64,000 bases of DNA from Neopestalotiopsis rosae (lineage: Eukaryota; Ascomycota; Sordariomycetes; Amphisphaeriales; Sporocadaceae). Both the position numbers and the translations under genes were made by a program. Location: the NCBI GenBank assembly GCA_023078685.1, contig JALGAS010000006.1, positions 248,001-312,000 on the forward strand. The letters are read 5' to 3'. Position 1 is the stretch's first letter; every line of letters starts with the position of its first letter. The notes beneath the pieces are model-generated. The model had not been told where the DNA came from. It did not search any database and saw only the letters and a list, made by a program, of their open reading frames with translations. This document shows, piece after piece, positions 31,757 through 42,803 of this stretch.

Positions 31757-32679
31757 ATGGCTTAATCAGTCGAGTTCAAGACCGTGGACGGCATGACACT
31801 GCGAGGCAATTTGTTCCTGGCCCCACCACAGCCTGACGGAACACCCATTGTCATTATGACACAGGGTCTGACGCTTCTCAAAGAACATTTCCTCCCAAAT
31901 TGGGGCGCAAAATTTGTGGAAGTCGGCTATTCTGTATTGATCTATGATCCCCGAGGCTGGGGTCCAGCGATAAGAGTCACGAAAACGGCGTCAATCCAAT
32001 GCAACAAGCCGAGGATTATCACGATGCCGTTCTCTACGCGCAGTCACTGCCTCAAATTGTCCCATCTCAAATCGCTATCTGGCGAATTGGCCACTCAGGG
32101 GGTGCCTCCATGATTGCTGCGGGGGATGATCCTTACATCAAAGCTATCATCCTCATGGTGCCCTTCTTTTCCGGCGCCTGGGATGCTACAAACTGGCCCG
32201 AGGGCATCATGGGCCTCGTCCACGACGAGCGCAGACGCATTGTGACAGAAACCTCCCACCCGGCACCCGATTATCTCAAATCCTGAGACAGCTCACCTGA
32301 AGAGGCGGCCAGTAGCCACAGAGGTAGCACTCTAATCCATGGCCAAGTCCCCTACGAGTTTGCCCGGAATGCCCGACAGGGTTCTGACCAGGCTGGGACC
32401 TCCTGTGATAACAGGATCACGCTCCAGAGTCTCTACCACATTTCCAAAATCGAACCCCAAGACCACATTCACAAAATATCGCCGCGGCCAATGCTCTATT
32501 TGGCTGCAACCGTCGACCCCATTAGCGGGCCGCTGGAGGCACAAAAGGCTGCATTCGCGCGGGCTGGAGAGCCTAAGCAGTTTGTTCAGCTGGACTCGGA
32601 CCATATTTCCAATTACGAAGGGGCATTATTCGATGCAAATGTGCTATCCATGATTCAATTTTTGAAGAAGTATATCTGA
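31757..32679 (+). pseudogene. Decayed alpha/beta hydrolase, related to the gene at 26036
   Basis: Homologous blocks appear in order: RGNLFLA, VIMTQGLTLLKEHFLPNW, YDPRGWG, then the nucleophile elbow WRIGHSGGAS, the GAWD block, ATVDPISGP, and a C-terminal His region LDSDHISNYEG. The frame is broken at least three times. The ATG at 31757 is followed after one codon by TAA. A one-base loss near 31961 shifts the frame (homology resumes in the 31999 frame). An in-frame TGA lies at 32284-32286 before homology continues to the stop at 32679. No standard intron repairs these. It lies 5 kb from an intact relative; similarity is partial, so the duplication is not recent. Confidence 0.8.
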
Positions 32680-34351
32680 ATTTATACATGATGGATAAGA
32701 GTTAGATAGTGGTGATGAGCCACAACATGTCTTTGTATTTTGAGATTAATGATTTGTACTCGAATTACTCTTTGTTCCTATTCAATTATGTGCCGAGCGA
32801 CCTCCTCCACTTGTTGATTAAGTATTTTTGCCCGCTCTTCAACGCCGTGCCAAGAACTATAAGGCATCCAGATCATCAGGATTGAGATGAGAGACTAATG
32901 GTTTCGAGATAAATGGGCGGTCTACCAGGTAAATTAATATGCGGTAGATTACTACAACACAAGTAGAGCACATCTTGCTAAGAGTTTGAGTCCTGGTCTG
33001 CTAGAGAAATCTTGCTGCCCGCAATGCACTTTTCCCCCCTTCGGCTAGAACACTCGTTGGACGGGATGAGACTGGGTAGGCAGAAGCGATCCGAAAGGAG
33101 TTGAATCACTGGCAGGAGGCATGGGGTTTTCCCTCTTTAGCCAGGTGTCAATACATTGGCTCTCTGATCGAAGGCAAAAGCAGTTGCTGCACTGCCGCGG
33201 ATTACCCAAACCTAGTTGCCTACATACACCGAGAACGAAAACCTACTAGTTCCTGCATAACCGCAAAGTATGTTATCTTCCTTGTGGCTTCATAACATGC
33301 TGGAGTCCTGTGTCGAGGATCCCAGGCCCCGACAAGCAAACTGTGATCCATGGTACGCAAATCTGTTGTTCATGTTTCTTTCATATTTAAGCCTACTCTA
33401 GCAAGTGCATAGAGGTCGAGTCAGTTACTGTGAGACCAGACGTCGGTTGGCCGTTAAGGCTATTAAAGTGTTGTCAAGCATCACCGTTTTCGGTCCCGCA
33501 CCGTAAAACCGAATTAAGCTGTTTGAATCTTGAATCGTCTTTGACCGACCACCTAGTCATAATTACGAAGTTTCTCTAGCAACGACAGTCAAAGCGATTG
33601 GTACCTCCTCGAAGTACACTCGAAAATAAATATTCGCATTTTTTCCTTCTTGGGAGGATCAGTGGTAACATTTGTGGATATCTACTCCGTTACAGGCACG
33701 TTCGGCACAAGTTCTCGTGGGTACCTAAGGAGCTGAAAGTTTCTGCGATCCCATCCCACACGATCACAATTGCGGACCTTGATTCAATCGTAGAAGACAC
33801 ACAGCACAATGATAGAAGTGTATGACCGATCCTCGGCCTATCTATTCATTTTTCTTTTCTTCCAGTGTCCATTGCTGGAGCCCTCACAAGCACCTTAAGA
33901 TGTGTACCATCTCAAATTGTTTGGGTTTTTTTTTTTTTTTTTTAAACCATTTTGAAACTTTCTGCCTGGAATTTCTGACCACAGAGCTGCCATTTGTGGC
34001 TGACCCTGCAGCCTCGGCGCTTCTCTGCACCTAATAAGCATAGAAGACTGCCAAAACCAGCGTGACTTGCACCCTTTCTCCGAAGCTCAACACCCTAGCG
34101 ACCGGAATTTGTGAATGTACTTCAAGAGCTTGACTGCTTTGTTTTCCGTTTTGTTTATGATGTTCTAATCAGTAGTGTAAAATAAAGTTTGATGCTCCTA
34201 TTAAAGACAAGCAGGAACCCTTTCCGTCCCTGATCAGCAATCTCTACCCATCTCGAAACCACCAGACACTTCTTTCGACTCACACAGTTGAAGTAATTCC
34301 TATACACATTTGCCAAATTTCAACAGCCAAGGAGTAACCCCTCGATCAACA
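32680..34351. other. Intergenic, 1.67 kb
   Basis: No gene supported. It contains an 18-nt T run at 33926-33943 and several small domain-free ORFs. Upstream flank of the F-box gene. Confidence 0.5.
33926..33943. repeat. Poly-T tract (18 nt)
   Basis: Uninterrupted run of 18 T on the + strand, flanked by GGG and AAACC. Could be a poly(dA:dT) promoter element or the A-tail of a decayed retroposon read on the minus strand; no other retroposon feature is seen. Confidence 0.8.
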
Positions 34352-35557
34352 ATGTCATCAGTTCAACATTTGACGATGGGCACTCCGGCACCCTCCAAAC
34401 ACAACCAGAAGGAGTTGCGAGAGAAGCCGCGAGAAAGCGCCGTCATCGTCCAATCACAATCCAAGCTTCTCTCTATGCTGCCTGTCGATATGTTGTACAA
34501 CATGGCAGACCATCTCCCTGATGTTTCGGTTGCTGCCTTGTCGCTGGCATGCAAGACGACAAACCGAATCTTCCCACAAGCGTTGAAGCGCCTGACACGT
34601 TACTCATGGCGTTCGAAGCAAATTGAAGAACTCTTCTTTCTCTTGGAAAAAGACAATGCCGCTTCTCGTTTCTTTTGCCATGGATGTTTCCAGCTTCACA
34701 AATACACACCAGAGTGGAAACCAAACATAGTCATAACGCACGGCCCTTCCCCTTTCGTTCCTGGCATGGAAAACTTTGAAGCCACGGGACTAATCAAGTT
34801 CGACTTTCACCATGTCCGTCTCGTCATGAACGCACATTTTCTGGGACCCGGAAACGGTGTGCCGCTAGAGCAGCTTAGACTTTCTACGTTCGGTTCATGG
34901 TATACGGAGGTTCAAGAATCACCAAACGTGTACAAATCAGGCAGATACAACAATTGGACAACCCAGACAACAGCCACAATCGAGGAGGATCAGTTGATAA
35001 TTACTGTGCGTCACAAGACTATTGTCCACGGAACCACTCTGAAAGACATGTCCCCATGTCAAACGGTCAACTACATCTGCCCACACCTGTCGACTCACGA
35101 CCTCAATGGAGATCCAAGTGGAAGTTTCACCCCCCGTAGCCGCAGAGGACAGTTTCCTAAGGCTATGTATCAGATATGGCACCAAATTTCAGCGCGCAGA
35201 AGTCGTTGGTGTGACACGACATGGAAGATTAGCGACCTGCACGGCAGACACGGCTTTTGCTTTTACTGCTACACGAAATACACCATCACCGCCGAGAAGA
35301 AGGAACCTGATCGCGACGAGCTCAGAAAGTACCTGGCCGATTCGGGAGAAATAATTTATGTGGAGCCAACAAGTGAGGTTTGGACGATATGTATCACGGC
35401 GGTTCACCAGCTCGGCGATGGCAGAGATCGTGAAGATTGGAAATGGGATAGCTTCTCGGAAGGCTGGTGGAAACCACGGCATCGGCGCCGAATCGACCGT
35501 AGGCACAAGCGTAAGGCGTATAAGCACTGGTGCAGTCAAGGGCTAGTGCGAAAATGA
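34352..35557 (+). CDS. F-box domain protein
   Basis: Intronless, 401 aa from the ATG at 34352. An N-terminal Ser/Lys-rich leader is followed by LLSMLPVDMLYNMADHLPDVSVAALSLACK (residues ~50-80), a readable F-box of the fungal type that would contact Skp1. Downstream are a Cys/His-containing FFCHGCFQLHKYTPEW segment, common in this family of fungal F-box proteins, and a C-terminal block FCFYCYTKYTITAEKK with paired Cys. The tail is strongly basic (KPRHRRRIDRRHKRK), which could be a nuclear signal. The target is unknown. It is not obviously one of the 11-16 kb tandem family, which lacks the CHGCF block. Confidence 0.82.
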   Translation: MSSVQHLTMGTPAPSKHNQKELREKPRESAVIVQSQSKLLSMLPVDMLYNMADHLPDVSVAALSLACKTTNRIFPQALKRLTRYSWRSKQIEELFFLLEKDNAASRFFCHGCFQLHKYTPEWKPNIVITHGPSPFVPGMENFEATGLIKFDFHHVRLVMNAHFLGPGNGVPLEQLRLSTFGSWYTEVQESPNVYKSGRYNNWTTQTTATIEEDQLIITVRHKTIVHGTTLKDMSPCQTVNYICPHLSTHDLNGDPSGSFTPRSRRGQFPKAMYQIWHQISARRSRWCDTTWKISDLHGRHGFCFYCYTKYTITAEKKEPDRDELRKYLADSGEIIYVEPTSEVWTICITAVHQLGDGRDREDWKWDSFSEGWWKPRHRRRIDRRHKRKAYKHWCSQGLVRK

Positions 35558-36286
35558 TGTCGTGGCACTCACTAGCGGGGGAGAATCCGGAAAGCTCGAG
35601 GAGTGGTTTTATTGTTGCATGCCTTTTATATCTTATCTGATGCTTCGAGCATCTCGCATTCATCTTTCGTTTTGTTTCACATTCAGCAAGCACAATCATG
35701 TATCCCGCTGCGGAAAAGGCGTTAGGCGTTGGAATAAATACCCCATCAATTTACAAGCAGACTTGCGAACTGCCGCTGTCATCAAGAATACAACCTTCTT
35801 TTATGAATTTCTGTACATGATATTAGATTTTTGAAATGCTTCTGAATATGATATAAATTGTTTTAAAATCGTATACTCCTCCCCTGGAGAACATAATTTG
35901 TGACCAAACGGACTCGACAACCCTTCCCCGAACACTGCCACGATGCACAGCCACAAGTGGCGCATCAGATACTGGTTTTGCCATTCTCTTTCTATTTGAT
36001 CTCACCTACTCTATTGGTGTCATTCATCCTCAAGGATAGGTCTTATTTGAACCTTCAGAACTCGAAAAAGCCAGTCATTCTCCATGGCAATGTGCTGCTA
36101 AGCATTGTCATGGTCTGTTCCGGACCTCACGTTATTTTGCAGCTCTGTGGTACCACTCGGCATGCTATACATCTCTAGATCTTGTGCGTGGCAGCTGTCC
36201 CTTATGGTATAGCAGAGGAAAAGATAAGTAATGGATTTGCGGCAAATCCTTATCGATGGGTTCTAGTATAAGTGAAAGGCACTTTT
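35558..36286. other. Intergenic, convergent 3' ends
   Basis: About 0.73 kb between the F-box gene and the GAPDH stop. No gene or structured RNA recognised. Confidence 0.5.
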
Positions 36287-37575
36287 CTAACCCATCATAG
36301 TCGTCTCTTGCTTGTGTAGTAAAGCGACCAAGTCCAACAGACGAGTAGAATAACCCCATTCGTTGTCATACCAGGCAATGATTTTGAAAAACTGTTTGTG
36401 AATTAATGTTTGTCTCAAGCTCAGCAATATCTTGGAAGGGCTAGTTACCTGCGAATTAAGCTCCAACGATGCTTTGCTGTCAACCACAGCACTGAATGAA
36501 GTGCCCAGTAGATCGCTGCTGACGAGGTCTTGATCGCTGACTTGTAGTACTCCAGACATGGAGCTGGAAGCGGCTTTTCGGAAAATGTCCATGATCTCGT
36601 CTAGTGAGGACGGTCGGTCTGTGGCGACTGTCAAATCTACCATTGAGACATCTTGTCTGCCTAAACGTTAGCCAAAGAAATATATAGCGGCGTGACCGAG
36701 GGTATCGTACGTAGGCACTCGAATAGATATTCCCTGGACCTTGCCTGCTAGCTCTGGAATCACGGCCGTTACTGCTTTGTTTGCGCCCGTGGTTGTGGGA
36801 ATGATGTTGTTGAAGACACTACGTCCTGAAATTGCATAATCGTTAGTCCATGCCGGACGCAATGTACAAGTAGAATTCTTACCAAGCCTCCTATTCTTTT
36901 TGCTGTAACCATCCAAGATTTGCTGCGACTGAGTTGCAGAGTGTACCGTTGTCAGGAAGGCTTGAGAAACTCCCAGGTTGTCATTGAGGAGCTTGAGTAT
37001 CGGCGAGACGCAATTTGTGGTGCAGCTCGCAGAGGAAATCACACGATTCTTTTCTGAAGACGTCAGGTTCTCGGAGTTGACGCCATAGACGAATGTTGGT
37101 GCGTCAGGGCTCGGTGCCGATATTACTACTCTTTTGCAATGTGCCTCCGTAACATGTCGCATCGACAGCTCGGTCTTGTTGTGTTTTCCAGTGCATTCGA
37201 TGACATACTCTACGCCAAGCTTTTGCCAATCTAGCTGCGCAATATCTCGTGTTGACACGAGCGTGATGGTTTGCCCGTGAATGGAAATCTCCTCTTCCGA
37301 GACGTATCTAATGTTGAAAGCATCTTTCAGTAGACCATGTGTCGTATCATGTCGAATAAGATATAGGAGATCGTCGGCAGTGGCACAGGTGTGATTGATG
37401 GCTACGACCTCGACATCGTCTCTGAGGAGGGCTTGGCGAAGAGCAGTTCGACCTAGACCAGCATGAGTGGTGGGTCACATGAGGCGAAGACCGGGAGAGC
37501 ATACTGACCTATGCGACCGAATCCGTTGATCCCGACCCTTGCCTTTGGTTGTGGAAACTCCGCAAGCGAACCCAT
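36287..37575 (-). CDS. Glyceraldehyde-3-phosphate dehydrogenase, divergent isozyme
   Basis: NAD(P)-dependent GAPDH of 354 aa. Minus-strand exons: 37575-37509, 37452-36883, 36825-36711, 36656-36449, 36391-36287; introns 56, 57, 54, 57 nt. Landmarks: NAD motif VGINGFGRIGR, the catalytic ISSASCTTNC with Cys, LTTVHSATQ with the catalytic-region His, NNIIPTTTGANKAV, IRVPTQDVSMVDLTV and AWYDNEWGYSTRL. The N-terminal half is unusual (VAINHTCATADDLLYLIRHDTTHGLL) compared with the housekeeping fungal enzyme, and four introns interrupt it. It therefore looks like a second, specialised GAPDH. It is divergent from a sugar porter across 2.1 kb. Such second copies are known as glycolytic isozymes or as inhibitor-resistant copies beside heptelidic-acid clusters; no terpene synthase is seen here. 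Confidence 0.92.
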
Positions 37576-39691
37576 GATGACTAATGCTTCGATGGCTGAT
37601 GATTTGGACTAAGGTACTGGATAGTATGTATTGCCTGCCGTGCTTGGTCGAACCATCCGTGGCTCAATTCACCACCCTTTCTAATATTACTTTTTCCGTT
37701 GCCGACATTAGGTACCTGGGTACCTTCGACGGAGATAGTAACATACGGACTCCTAAACTAGGACTGCGGCCCTCTGCCTGGTGCCGTAGACGCCTTGCAC
37801 CTAGACTAACACCAGGGTGAGTGCCGTCTGGGAGCGGAAGTTTTCAAGGCCGACTCATGTGGTTGAATGACAGGCTTATTCGGATTCGCAATACAGCAGG
37901 TCATGACCAAAAGAGAGATTGCATTAGGCCGTCGGCCTCATGAACCTCCTAATATCGTCCGGAGAGTGCCTGACTTGCCGGGGTTGGCTCGCTTTGGAAT
38001 CATTCTAAGCTGACCACGGCGAATCAAATCCGCCGGTGGTATGACTTCACGCCATCGGCGTTTCTCGTTCACACATTAAAATATAGGCTATGTGTAAGCC
38101 TCGGAACGGCAAACACAACGGAGATCGTGTCCACGTTCGGCCGCCATTGGATCTTCGCGCACAGTTCATACTTCGACTTCTGACCAACTCCACCCACCAC
38201 GAACGCGTGTTCCACGACGGATCTGTCGGGTTAATCGTCATAATAGGCACCGAACTCAACGGTACTATGATAATAATACTAGCAAAGCCATCAATACTAC
38301 ATTTTTGGGGGTTGACGTGAATTCCAGAGGGATACCGAGCGGATAAGAAAAATACCTTCCAAAACACAGCATCAAGATCGAGATCCTCGACTCCTAGAAC
38401 AGGAAGTCGTTCATGCCAGCCCAGGCTAGACATTCATGGCACAACTCGCCATAAAAAGCCAGGAGATGAAAGGTACAATGATAACCGACCCAGGTGTCAG
38501 ATTGTGGCAACTTTTTTGCTACTATTCACCGAGTGATCGGCCTTTTGCTATACAAATTATGACCAAACTTCCATGATGCGCACATTATTTTCCAACACAA
38601 CGTACGATTGTCAACAGGTGCAGCAGCGTACTTGGCCGCATCGTCGTATATGCACAAGCCAGATAAAGAAAGTCCGTGGCATTGCCTAGGAACAACATCG
38701 ACCAACGATGGGATCGCGTGATGGTCTGCAGATGTGGGTTCCTGGCAAGATGTTATAAGTAGATTATAACCCACCAGGCCTGCGAATGATGTGCTTTGCC
38801 CAATCACCGTATGCAGTATAACATCCATTTGTAGCCCCCTTTTTGGTATTTAGGCCAGCGTCGGAGCTAGTGGATTCATGCCTACATACCTAGTTAAAGG
38901 CGTTCGCGGCAAGGCGAGCCCGTAGCGTGCCCTGACGGCTTACCCCCGGTGTTTTCTATCTCCGGCGCAGGTGGACTCCTCCGCTCGGCGAGTTCTGTAA
39001 TGCGATGCAATGCGCGATACGTGCAGCACAGCTATGACATTTGCCTGCCGTGTCCGCCATTGTACACATGTTGGGTTCCAGAACGGAACGTCATCCCACC
39101 CCCCGGATTTGCCAAGACACGTAGCTTTTACTTTTTGGGAATTGGTAATTACACAGGCGGATCTGGTCAGTCCCTCTCTGTGGTTCTCTGGAGGTTCCAC
39201 CATGATGTCGTACCAGAAATATGGTCAGCGCCCCGCCGCCAAGCACCACGCAGGCCAAGAAAGCTTACCCAAAGCTTGCCCAACTTCCACCAGTGTGGTT
39301 CCGATGGGCGCCAAGGGGGAAGCCAATGATAATGCCGACACCAACCCCATTCAGTAACATTCCCTCCTTTGAACACACACACCTTGACACCGCGCGATGC
39401 GCGACTCAAGCGGCCAATCCGTTTTTCTGGGGCATCATCAAACCTCCACGAATATGGATACTTGACCCCAGCTCCTGGCGACATTGATCCGCAAAACTCG
39501 GAGTAAACAAGACAAACAATTTGCGGAGTAATGGGGAAGAAGCTCGTGTGAATTTTCCTTCAAATTGACCGCCAAGCGCCTCCTTCTCGTTCGTTGACAT
39601 TTTGCCCTTGTCTTGAACTTCTCTGTTCTGGAAAGGTTTCTCTCTCTCGTCCCTTGTTCTTTGTGTTCTGGAACAGATCTTGTCAGCAGCC
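37576..39691. other. Intergenic, 2.1 kb divergent upstream region
   Basis: Region between GAPDH and the sugar porter. Many short ORFs but none with domain features or supported splice chains. A pyrimidine-rich tract (tttctctctctcg, about 39637-39650) lies just upstream of the porter start. Confidence 0.5.
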
Positions 39692-41790
39692 ATGTCTTCA
39701 CAACCTTCATACCTAGGCTTCAGAGGCCATGCTCTGCGAGTTGCCCAGATCGCTCTCGTTGTCGCCCCTGGCTTCACTCTATTTGGCTACAATCAAGCTG
39801 GCGTTGGACCACTTGCCACTCTGCCCAGCTTTGTCGAGACTTTCCCTTCCATCGATACCATTAATACCACTGGCGCCCAAGAAGCTGTCAACTCGACACG
39901 GAAAGGAGCCGTCATAGCATCATTTCAAATTGGAGCCTTGATCGGTGCCTTTTCCTGTCTCTTTATTGGCGACTTGCTCGGCCGGAGGAGAAACATATTC
40001 TTGGCCGCCATCCTAACCATTATCGGACAAGTCCTCCAAGTCTCATCCTACAATGTGATCCAGTTCGTGGTTGGGCGTGTCATCCTCGGCGTTGGTGTTG
40101 GTCAGATCAGTGTGTCCATTCCGGTGTGGCAGGCAGAGTGTTCTTCCGCCGCGCACCGAGGTAGAGATGTCATCACAGCTGGTATCTTCATGTGTGTAGG
40201 TTACGCGCTTTGCAAGTAAGTAACCCCGGCAGTCTTTTTACTTGTGACAATCTGTTTCCCAGTCCGTAATTTGTGACTCGGGAAATACCAACGTAACACC
40301 TGTGGCTCAAGCACTTTCTGAGATCACAGACGAAGAAGAAAGAGTTGCGTAGCTAACTTATTTGAATCAACAGCTGGATCGATTTCGGGTTTTACTTCAT
40401 CAAGGGATCGACCCTGGCCTGGCGTTTACCTCTGGCCGTTTCTTTCATCCTCTCGCTCATAGTCACCATCTTCATCTTCTTCCTGCCAGAGTCCCCACGT
40501 TGGCTGGTCCGGGCCCACAAGGTCTCGCAGGCTACCAAGGCCTTGGCTGCCCTCAAGGATTTGCCCGAAGACCACCCAGCTATTCGGACCGAGATTGCTC
40601 AAATTGAGTCGTCCCTAGAGACTGTGGGAGCCAAGAATACATCGCTCTTGAGGATGTTTTCCAAGGACGACGACGAGAGGTTGTTCTACCGCTTTTGCCT
40701 GTGCATTGCACTGCAGTTCTTTCAGCAAATGTGTGGCGGAAACCTCATCTCTGTTTATGCCTCAACCATTTTCCAGCAAAATCTGAAGCTTGGCACAACC
40801 TTGAGCAAGATTCTGTAAGGAGCCCCAGTACTCTCTATTTTCCATTGTGAGCTTTCCATACGAAAAGATTTGTCGTCTGGCTCTGTAGGAGAGAAAACTC
40901 GGAGAAATTCTTTCGAAGAGCCATTCCAATGCTTGTTATCCCGAAGAAAAGCAGGTGCTAACATGTTGTGACACAGCGCCGCCTGCGCACTTACGTGGAA
41001 AGCTATGGCTTGTTTTATCGCATTTTGGGCCATCGATCGATTAGGCCGTCGTGCCGTTTTCATGATCAGCGGCACAGGAATGGCCATGTGTATGGCAGCT
41101 CTAGCTGTGTCCACTAGGTAAGCAATTTGCGTTGTTTTTCTCTATCCGGAAAACCACTGACAGATGCTGCTGAATAGTTTCCCATCAACCAATCACTCTG
41201 CCTCCATCGCCTCAGCCTTCTTTATCTTCCTGTTCAACGCCTTTTATCCTTTCGGTTTCTTGGGCGGTAACTTTCTTTACTGCACCGAAGTGGCCCCCGT
41301 ACATCTACGTGTTAGCATGAACAGTATAAGTACTGCCAATCACTGGCTCTGGAACTTTGTCGTGTAAGTTGGACTACCCTGTCATATCCCCACCATGGTT
41401 CCACCGCTTCTCGAAATGCGCATAGAAGAAAGTGGCTAATGGATCTATATAGCACCATGGTGACCCCAGTAGCTCTGGACACGATTGGATTCAGATACTA
41501 CATTATGTATGCTGTGTAAGTAGATATCTGGGGTATATCCTTTTGTTTCCGACTAGTAAGCTAACATGTGAAAATGTAGAATCTCTGCCTGCATCCCGAT
41601 TTCGGTCTTCTTCTTCTATCCAGAGACCATGAACCGAAATTTGGAACTCTTGAACAATGTCTTCAAAGATGCCTCTTCGCCTTGGGATATTGTCGCCATG
41701 GCGCGCAAGCTGCCTCAGGGCGAAGTAGCAGATGGCGACAGCGACGAGAGCTCAGGCAAAAATGCTGCAGAACATAAAGAGATTGCGTAA
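39692..41790 (+). CDS. MFS sugar porter (hexose-transporter family)
   Basis: Plasma-membrane sugar/H+ symporter, 521 aa. Exons: 39692-40215, 40374-40814, 40977-41117, 41178-41363, 41453-41515, 41580-41790. All five introns are phase 2, and the sum is an exact multiple of three. Motifs: TLFGYNQAGVGPL in TM1, GDLLGRRRNI (loop 2-3), VGRVILGVGVGQ, PESPRWLVR (end of the first half), FFQQMCGGNLISVYAS in TM7, DRLGRRAVF (loop 8-9), and PETMNRNLE at the end of TM12. The TM1 Asp typical of GYDQG is Asn here (GYNQ), and QQMCGGN replaces the usual QQxxGIN, so specificity may differ from glucose carriers. The first two internal introns are long (158 and 162 nt). Neighbours are GAPDH (divergent) and a regulator downstream. 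Confidence 0.9.
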
Positions 41791-42803
41791 AAGGAATCTT
41801 CCCAGAGCAGCGACTTGGTTGTTTTGCCCCAAGGGATGGCTTGCTCGTTGGGTACAGCACCATTCACCAATTGGAGATTGACTACATATAGTTGAATATA
41901 AACATTATCAAAGTCAGTCGTAACGTGAATTGAATTTTTTGGCCACTCATAGTTTATTTATTCTTGCAGTGATGCCTCAATTTCTTCGATACTGGGTAAT
42001 ACATTCTGGACTCATCGGACGTTGTCCCAAACCCCGGATGAAGCCAAGGCCAGTGTGGATCTTGGCCGTGGCTAGTTCGGACTTGTCTATGTCCGGGGAC
42101 ACAAGTTTACTGCCGGCCATGACTCAGGCTCTAGCTGCCCTTGTATGTTAAGTGATCAACTCCAAGTCCTCTAAAAAGGCATGATAGACAGTCGGTGGAT
42201 CGGATCTCAATTACATGGTTCTAGATTTATAATATTTGACCATAGTCATGTAAATAAGTTTGAGCTCTCCCATAGCACCCACCCGGCGGAACCAAATGCT
42301 GTCTAGGGTTCTTCAGGGACCGTGTTCTCGTGTGATGAACGATTTCTCGGGCGGACTCCATTATTGTCTCTGTATTGTCTCAATACTTCTCAATAGCAGT
42401 GCCGAGAGATGAACAGGCATGGTATTGGACTCTCTACAGGACCATGCTGTTTGTGTGTCTTCGAGTCAGGATCAGACGTGTACCTGGTCTCAGGCAACGA
42501 TGTATTCCGTAGTGGTGCTGAATTCAGGCAACTGTCCTGCTGCGCTAGTCTAGCAGGATCAAGACTTAAAGACGGCACGATGCTCTACTAGCACCGTATC
42601 CGGGGTCCCCTCTAAATCGAGGCTTGGCTCTCTTTCTTCGTGGGGATGACCCACTACAACTTCACTTCTTACATGATTTGCATAGAGAGACTGCATATGT
42701 TTCTTGGTCTTCTTTCTCTTCTCACTGGCCTGCCAATGCTTCTTTGCATGTACTTTGAGTTACACTGAGGCTCCCTGTCGGAGACCTTGCGCTGGATACA
42801 CGC
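41791..42803. other. Intergenic, 1.0 kb
   Basis: Porter 3' UTR and regulator upstream region. No + strand zinc-cluster exon was found here. On the minus strand 42715-42830 reads as a Cys/Arg/Lys-rich peptide discussed in the findings. Confidence 0.5.
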
